A stretch of DNA of 64,000 nt from contig CAIIXF020000003.1 of assembly GCA_903813345.2 (NCBI GenBank), positions 3,126,109 to 3,190,108 of the forward strand. Reading direction: 5' to 3'. Positions within the stretch are counted from its first letter, which is position 1. Every line of letters begins with the position of its first letter. This stretch comes from Owenia fusiformis. Its lineage: Eukaryota; Annelida; Polychaeta; Sabellida; Oweniidae. The position numbers and the translations under genes were made by a program. Positions 58,115-64,000 of this stretch are shown piece after piece. Below the pieces are notes generated by a model, which saw only the letters and a list, made by a program, of their open reading frames with translations, searched no databases and was not told where the DNA came from.

Positions 58115-58735
58115 TTCCAAAATGCAACCTTTTACATTATGCAACCTTTTACATTCATAATGCAACCTTTTACATAAGGCAACCTTATATATTATGCAAC
58201 CAATTATATAAGGCAACCTTTTACATTATGCAACCAATTACATAAGGCAACCTTTTATATTACGCAACCAATTACATAAGGCAACCTTTAACATTATGCA
58301 ACCAATTACATAAGGCAACCTTTTATATTACGCAACCAATTACATAAGGCAACCTTTAACATTATGCAACCAATTACATAAGGCAACCTTTTATATTATG
58401 TAACCAATTACATAAGGCAACCTTTAACATCATGCAACCAATTACATAAGGCAACCTTTAACATTATGCAACCAATTACATAAGGCAACCTTTTATATTA
58501 TGCAACCAATTACATAAGGCAACCACTTATATTATGCAACCAATTACATAAGGCAACCTTTAACATTATGCAACCAATTACATAAGGCAACCTTTTATAT
58601 TATGCAACCTTTTACATAAGGCAACCTTTTATATTATGCAACCAATTACATAAGGCAACCTTTTACATTATGCAACCTTTTACATAAGGCAACCTTTTAT
58701 ATTATGCAACCAATTACATAATGCAACCTATTGAA
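58115..58735. repeat. minisatellite, about 34-bp unit built of two half-units
   Basis: About 18 copies of ATAAGGCAACCTTTTATATT plus ATGCAACCAATTAC. Each unit is itself two diverged 17-bp GCAACC(T/A)(T/A)TTACAT halves. The left edge has the simpler 17-bp form, so the 34-bp dimer amplified later. Confidence 0.92.
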
Positions 58736-58797
58736 ATATGTCAGTAGAACACCTTTTGTACTTCAAAACACTGTTTCACTTTAGAGGTGTTTTATTT

Positions 58798-58939
58798 ATG
58801 CCTGGGTCACATTTGCTCCGATTCATCAGCCAGCGCCCGGCCGATTGAGTATTCTGTTCAAAACTGAATACAATTGTGAACAGGATCCTCAATCAGCCTG
58901 GCGCCGGCTGATGAATCGGGGCAAATGTGACCCAGGCAT
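58798..58939. mobile_element. foldback element, 142 bp
   Basis: Arms of about 40 bp: ATGCCTGGGTCACATTTGC at left, GCAAATGTGACCCAGGCAT at right, continuing with GATTCATCAGCCAG and its inverse. The right arm resembles the GGCAAATGTGACCAAGGCAT blocks at 22.1, 26.8 and 28.4 kb, so these belong to one family. Confidence 0.85.
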
Positions 58940-58944
58940 TACAA

Positions 58945-61478
58945 AGGTTCATTTTACATATAAGTTAATGCTCTTAGGGAAAAAATTAAAACGTCCACAG
59001 TTTCATTCAGGCAATTTAATAACACCAATAAATCAAGCTTCAAAGAACAAGTCAAAACTATGATATGGCATAATATTGAAAATACTAACGATGTAAATGA
59101 AGCTTATTCCAATTTTGATAAAGAACTTTCAATCATATTCAATCAATGTTTTCCTATAAAAACATTCAAATCTTCATATTACTTTGACCCCTCACGCCCA
59201 TGGCTTTCAACTGCAATACTGACATCAGCGAAACGTAAGAATAATTTATACAAAAAATTCATCCAATACCCCAATGAACATAATAAGAAAATCTACAAAT
59301 CATTCAGTCATAAGCTCAAGCATATTATTAGATATGCCAAACAAATGCACTTTGAAAACAAATTTGCAATGGTGAGTGGAAACATGAAAAAAACATGGCA
59401 ACTAATAAATCAAGTGTTGGGGCGCTCAAAGTTCAACAAAACATCAACTGTCCCTATGCTTATTAACGGGGTCCTCAGTAATGATAGTTCAAAAATATCC
59501 AATGGTTTCAATAATTATTTTGCCAATATTGGTAAATCATTGGCAGATAAAATCCCCAAATCTAATTCATCCTTTAAAGAGCATCTCAAGAAGATTAAAC
59601 AAGTCTCTTCATCCTTATTTTTCAGCCCGATAACAGAAAGCGAGCTATCAACGGAAATAACAGCCTTAAAAAATACAGCCGCGCCAGGCCTTGATGGGTT
59701 CAAGGCTGATATAATAAAATCTGTTGGTGCTTATCTCGTCAGGCCACTACTATATATCTTCAATCTCTCACTATCAACTGGAACATTTCCCAATCAATTA
59801 AAAGTAGGAAAAGTCACACCAATTTTCAAAAAGGGAGATACTCAGCTCTTTTCAAATTACAGGCCCATTTCAGTGTTATCCGTATTTTCAAAATTACTCG
59901 AGAGATGCGTACACTCTCGCCTTGTAAGCTTTCTAAACAAATTTGAAATACTTTATAAAAACCAATTTGGTTTCCAGAAGAAAAAGTCTACATACATGCC
60001 ACTTCTAACTTTTATTGAAAAGATAAGATGTGCAAATGAAAGCAAAATTCCTTCACTAGGGATATCATTAGACTTCTCAAAAGCATTTGACACTATTGAT
60101 CATAATATATTATTAGATAAACTCTCACACTACGGAATGCGCGGTGTTACCCTTTCTTGGTTTCAAAGTTACTTAACTCAACGTCTTCAGACTGTTATTT
60201 CTAATGGCTGTAAATCGAAACAAACCTCATTATCTCATGGTGTCCCTCAAGGTTCAGTGCTTGGTCCTATTTTATTTCTTCTTTACATAAATGACATCTA
60301 CAAATCCTCTGATTTCTTTGAATTCATACTATTTGCTGATGATACCAATCTCTTGGCCTCTCACAAAGATTTACCCACTCTATTTGACACCGCAAATGAA
60401 GAACTTTCAAAGCTCAGTGACTGGATCAATGCCAATAAACTTTCTTTAAACATTGACAAAACTAAATGGATTCTCTTTGGACCAGGCAAAACTTCTAACA
60501 ATCATTTTCTCAAAATAAATGACACCAAACTCAAGCAAGACATCACTATATCTTTCTTAGGAATAGCTATTGATGCCAATTTAACTTTCAAAGAGCATAT
60601 CAAAAACTTAGAAAAAAAGATTTCTCAGTGCATTGGGGTCTTGTATGGAGTCCATAATCTTTTAACAAAAAGTGCTTTGCTCAGTATATACTACTCTCTT
60701 ATTCACTCTCAACTCAATTACTGCAATATTATTTGGGGTAACAACTACAAATCTTATCTTAATAAAATTCACATGATTCAAAAACGATTTGTTCGCATTG
60801 TTTTAGGAAAAAAATACCTTGATCATACAGCTCCATTATTCAAAGAACTTAATCTTCTGAATATATATGATATAAATAAGCTGAATACAGCAATTTTCAT
60901 GTACCAAGTAAAAGATGGTGACCAAATACTAAATTCACTACTCGATACAAATTTCCAAATAAACAGTGATACACATAGTTATAATACCCGCCAATGTGAC
61001 AACTTCCATATTGAACATGCGAACAAATTTTCCATAAAACGGAATGGGCCTTCACTATGGAATTCTCTTAAAAATTCCACAAAAATGTCAAAATCTATAA
61101 CCTCCTTTAAAAAGGCCTACAAATCTGACCTCTTGTCAAGCTACTTATAAAAATCTGTCTTATTAAACATCTTTATTTACTATCCACGCATTGTATATTA
61201 CAATAGTCATGGCACATCATTTAAACACAATGTACATACATGCTTAGTGTATGCATTGTACTATGTTATATCATGTAAATACTTGTATATATGAAACTCA
61301 TATACCTATATACCCTTGTAAACTAGTTAGACTATATATATATATTTTTTATATTTGCTAGTGATACTTTTTTTTTGATACTTGACATTATACTTTTATA
61401 TGCCATTTGGTGTCAGTATTAGTCATGTATTATTATTGTATATACATTTTTTCTAAATAAATAAATAAATAAATAAAT
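58945..61478 (+). mobile_element. LINE, CR1/Jockey-like, 5'-truncated
   Basis: Contains the ORF below, a 3' UTR of about 300 bp and a tail of six AAAT units (61454-61478). The endonuclease domain is absent. It sits between two foldback elements and 20 bp from the left one. Confidence 0.85.
58964..61150 (+). CDS. LINE reverse transcriptase polyprotein fragment (about 728 codons)
   Basis: Open from 58964 (stop TAA at 58961); the first Met is at 59060 (696 aa from there). The part before the RT (RPWLSTAILTSAKRKNNLYK, TWQLINQVLGRSK) is the usual linker between endonuclease and RT. RT motifs by residue from the Met: AAPGLDG near 210, NYRPIS at 266, LDFSKAFDTIDHN at 337, GVPQGSVLGP near 395, FADD at 425-428, LSLNIDKTK near 464. 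The C terminus has SYNTRQ and WNSLK. All palm aspartates are present and the frame is unbroken, but it lacks the endonuclease, so it cannot act alone as a full LINE protein. Confidence 0.93.
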   Translation, partial: VNALREKIKTSTVSFRQFNNTNKSSFKEQVKTMIWHNIENTNDVNEAYSNFDKELSIIFNQCFPIKTFKSSYYFDPSRPWLSTAILTSAKRKNNLYKKFIQYPNEHNKKIYKSFSHKLKHIIRYAKQMHFENKFAMVSGNMKKTWQLINQVLGRSKFNKTSTVPMLINGVLSNDSSKISNGFNNYFANIGKSLADKIPKSNSSFKEHLKKIKQVSSSLFFSPITESELSTEITALKNTAAPGLDGFKADIIKSVGAYLVRPLLYIFNLSLSTGTFPNQLKVGKVTPIFKKGDTQLFSNYRPISVLSVFSKLLERCVHSRLVSFLNKFEILYKNQFGFQKKKSTYMPLLTFIEKIRCANESKIPSLGISLDFSKAFDTIDHNILLDKLSHYGMRGVTLSWFQSYLTQRLQTVISNGCKSKQTSLSHGVPQGSVLGPILFLLYINDIYKSSDFFEFILFADDTNLLASHKDLPTLFDTANEELSKLSDWINANKLSLNIDKTKWILFGPGKTSNNHFLKINDTKLKQDITISFLGIAIDANLTFKEHIKNLEKKISQCIGVLYGVHNLLTKSALLSIYYSLIHSQLNYCNIIWGNNYKSYLNKIHMIQKRFVRIVLGKKYLDHTAPLFKELNLLNIYDINKLNTAIFMYQVKDGDQILNSLLDTNFQINSDTHSYNTRQCDNFHIEHANKFSIKRNGPSLWNSLKNSTKMSKSITSFKKAYKSDLLSSYL

Positions 61479-61694
61479 TCCGCAACTCACTTATAGCATG
61501 TTTATTATTAAATAAGGTATAACTTATGAAACATTTGATTACATCATCATTTTGATATTAAATGATATGTAAAGATGTCAATTTATAAGAATATCACACT
61601 TATGGACGTATAGAGCTATGCAATAAATGATGGTGTAATCAAACGCTTCATAAGTTATACGAGAATAGTAAATAGGCTATAAGTGAGTTGCGAA
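61479..61694. mobile_element. MITE-like element with inverted repeats, about 216 bp
   Basis: CGCAACTCACTTATAGC at left is the inverse of GCTATAAGTGAGTTGCG at right. The inner arms (GTATAACTTATGAA, TTGATTACATCATCATT) also pair. It begins right at the end of the LINE's AAAT tail. Confidence 0.82.
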
Positions 61695-62039
61695 ATCTCT
61701 CCACTATGAGAACTGTTTCACTTATGGAGGTGTTCCACTCACAGACAGTGTTGTGCTTAAAGTGAGTTGTTCCATTTAAAGACTGCCATTCAACTTCATA
61801 GGATTTACTGTAATTAAGGCACCATGGTGCTTTAGCTACTGTTAAATACTAATTTCAGATTCAGGACTTGGTATGCAACTGGATATGATTATCCAACAGC
61901 CATGCATACCTGATGATTTTGGCACCATTAACTGTTGCCATGACATCCTTAACTCAGTGAGTGAAGTTGATAGGGGATAGGGGAGGATGTCTTACTGGGG
62001 GGATAGGGGTCAGGGGGCTCCATAGATTTGTTCATAAAT

Positions 62040-62957
62040 CACTTAAATATTATATTTACCCACAAAACTACTTGCTTACAGTGAATAGCTAGGGAAATTA
62101 AGGCACTGGGTATGTTATGCCATATACCTGGATGGAAAAGATGGAGGCGGGGGGGGGAGGTCAAGAGTCGTGTTCCAAAACCACAAAACTACTAACTTAC
62201 AGTATATTTACAGTAAATAACTAGGGAATTAAGGCACAGCTAAGTCAGCTATGTTATGCATAATACCTGGATGGCAAAGATGGAGGTGGGGGGAGGTCAA
62301 GAGTCGTGTTCCAAAACCACAAAACTACTAACTTACAGTATATTTACAGTAAATAACTAAGGAATTAAGGCACAGCTAAGTCAGCTATGTTATGCATAAT
62401 ACCTGGATGGATAGCAAAGATGAGGGTGGGGGTCGAGAGTTGTGTTCCAAAACCACAAAACTACTAACTTACAGTATATTTACAGTAAATAACTAGGGAA
62501 TTAAGGCACAGCTAAGTCAGCTATGTTATGCCAAATACCTGGATGGATAGCAAAGATGAGGGTGGGGGTCGAGAGTTGTGTTCCAAAACCACAAAACTAC
62601 TAACTTGCAGTATATTTACAGTAAATAACTAGGGAATTAAGGCACAGCTAAGTCAGCTTATGTTATGCTGAATACCTGGATGGATAGCAAAGATGAGGGT
62701 GGGGGTCGAGAGTTGTGTTCCAAAACCACAAAACTACTAACTTGCAGTATATTTACAGTAAATAACTAGGGAATTAAGGCACAGCTAAGTCAGCTATGTT
62801 ATGCATAATACCTGGATGGATAGCAAAGATGAGGGTGGGGGTCGAGAGTTGTGTTCCAAAACCACAAAACTACTAACTTGCAGTATATTTACAGTAAATA
62901 ACTAGGGAATTAAGGCACAGCTAAGTCAGCTTATGTTATGCTGAATACCTGGATGGA
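62040..62957. repeat. tandem repeat, about 136-bp unit, seven copies
   Basis: Units from AATTAAGGCACAGCTAAGTC through TACCTGGATGG(ATAG)CAAAGATG to ACAGTAAATAACTAGGG. Left copies have GATGGAGGTGGGGGGAGGTC, right copies GATGAGGGTGGGGGTCGAG. On the minus strand each unit has CCATCCAG|GTATT, which looks like a splice donor. No exon could be supported at its right end. Confidence 0.9.
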
Positions 62958-63324
62958 TAGCAAAGATGTTATATTGATCCACTTATTAAGTATCTGTCGA
63001 GTTTATGAATTAATTGAAAATACTCAGCTGCGGAATCGTGTTATTGATTCTGTTACAATTACAATGTCTGTTAAGTGCACTGATGGACAACAGCAATTTC
63101 ATCATGATGAATATAATGCTTTTAGTAATAAACAAGGTGTTAACATGCAAAATGTCACCACATGCCATTTGTTACAGATACTGGCTGATGAACATCAAAA
63201 GCTGAATGCAAAACACCAAATGCAAAAAAACGTCCACAAAAAAGTTGGAGTACATATCTTGTGGTGGTAATTGATTTGTTTAAAACAAGGTTGGAGTACC
63301 TATCGTTGGTTAGATTCATACGGC

Positions 63325-63540
63325 TGGTGCATTGTATTGTATTGTATTGTATTGTATTTTGTTTACCATCATGGTGAGCAATATCTCTTGAGTATATCCT
63401 GTATGTATACAGTCGAAATTAACGTAATTAGCCTGGAAGATAGACCCAGAAACCCCTCCTCAAAGGGGTCCTGTGTTCTTTTATGTGCACTTTATACATA
63501 GACAATTTGTACACACCACGGCCTTTTTGTACGAGTATTG
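63325..63540 (-). repeat. SINE- or LINE-like 3' end with (AATAC)n tail
   Basis: The minus strand ends in four to five AATAC units (63331-63357 on the plus strand as GTATT). They are preceded by about 180 bp including GGACCCCTTTGAGGAGGGGT, a short stem. A pentanucleotide tail is usual for some non-LTR elements and their SINE partners. Family unknown. Confidence 0.4.
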
Positions 63541-63894
63541 GACCACTCTAAGTTTCTAAGAAGCCCCACATCAACAAAAGTAATGATGTAATTACTAATA
63601 ACTCATTTCTGACAGTAATGCAATTTTGTAAAAATGCCATCAAGAATTCACAATAATGCTAGTCTATAAAGCCAACGGCGCCACGGAGATCACTAATGTT
63701 ATGAATTAACGAGCTTTTTTTCACAAGCTTTACATAAGTTTAGTATAAATCACACTAAAAACATAAGACTAAGTGGAATAGTATCCTGATAATAATGGTC
63801 CATTTTCCATCATTCTGACACTTCACATATTCAGTTATGCAAGTTGTGATATATTTCTAGAAATAAAAAAATACTTGTCTTTATGATTGTCGTA

Positions 63895-64000
63895 TTATTG
63901 TCAGAATAATTTTCAATCACTTTGTCACAATGATTTTCAAACTTTTTGTCACAACGATTTTCATCACTTTGTCACAATGATTTCCAATCACTTTGTCACA
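63895..64000. repeat. tandem repeat, about 28-30-bp unit, cut by window end
   Basis: Four copies of CACTTTGTCACAATGATTTT with CAAT, running to the last base. Confidence 0.85.

Noticed and set aside
62938-63270. 110-aa plus-strand ORF
   Set aside because: It starts in the 136-bp repeat and overlaps a dispersed segment also present at 31.07 kb; no recognisable protein.
53764-64000. First coding exon (start codon) of the Slo2 gene
   Set aside because: I looked for a minus-strand ATG frame ending in two bases that complete an Arg codon before a donor; no candidate was convincing.

Overview
The window is AT-rich, intron-heavy animal DNA, most likely from a marine invertebrate. Evidence: one long gene with vertebrate-like exon phases, several non-LTR retrotransposons, an LTR retrotransposon of Gmr1/Ty3 type, many miniature inverted-repeat elements and many minisatellites. 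The species cannot be named from sequence alone.

Only one cellular gene is clear. It is a Slo2/KCNT-type (Slack/Slick) sodium-activated potassium channel on the minus strand, running from about 53.8 kb down to 1.56 kb and leaving the window at its left edge. I reconstructed 18 coding exons with canonical AG/GT borders (one donor weak) and unbroken phase, about 700 residues. They cover the cytosolic N-terminal segment, S1 to S6 with the TVGYGD filter, RCK1, and the linker that precedes RCK2. The first coding exon with the start codon and the RCK2 half were not found and are probably outside the window.

The most striking observation concerns the introns of this gene. In at least five of them a tandem array begins exactly at the genuine exon's 3' end and runs into the downstream intron. 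Each repeat unit contains the 3' end of that exon plus its 5' splice site: 49 bp x about 61 copies after the S4 exon, 81-84 bp x 15 after S1, 112/115 bp x 13 after the pore/S6 exon, 53/61 bp x 7 after an RCK1-linker exon, and about 120 bp x 2 (decayed) after the first RCK1 exon. Most copies in the four large arrays keep GTAAGT or GTGAGT. The gene therefore carries roughly a hundred decoy donor sites.

The introns also hold mobile DNA. From 19.7 to 28.8 kb there is a cluster of related repeat copies with nested insertions: a 5'-truncated LINE, a mariner-like relic, and several foldback or TSD-flanked elements. At 43.4-45.1 kb there is a 5'-truncated LINE on the minus strand. At 45.46-50.80 kb there is an LTR element with equal-length, apparently identical 846-bp LTRs, a tRNA-Pro primer site and a 955-aa Gag-protease-integrase ORF, but no reverse transcriptase. 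From 53.8 to 64 kb, upstream of the first recognised exon, lie several minisatellites and a LINE (58.96-61.48 kb) flanked on both sides by foldback elements.
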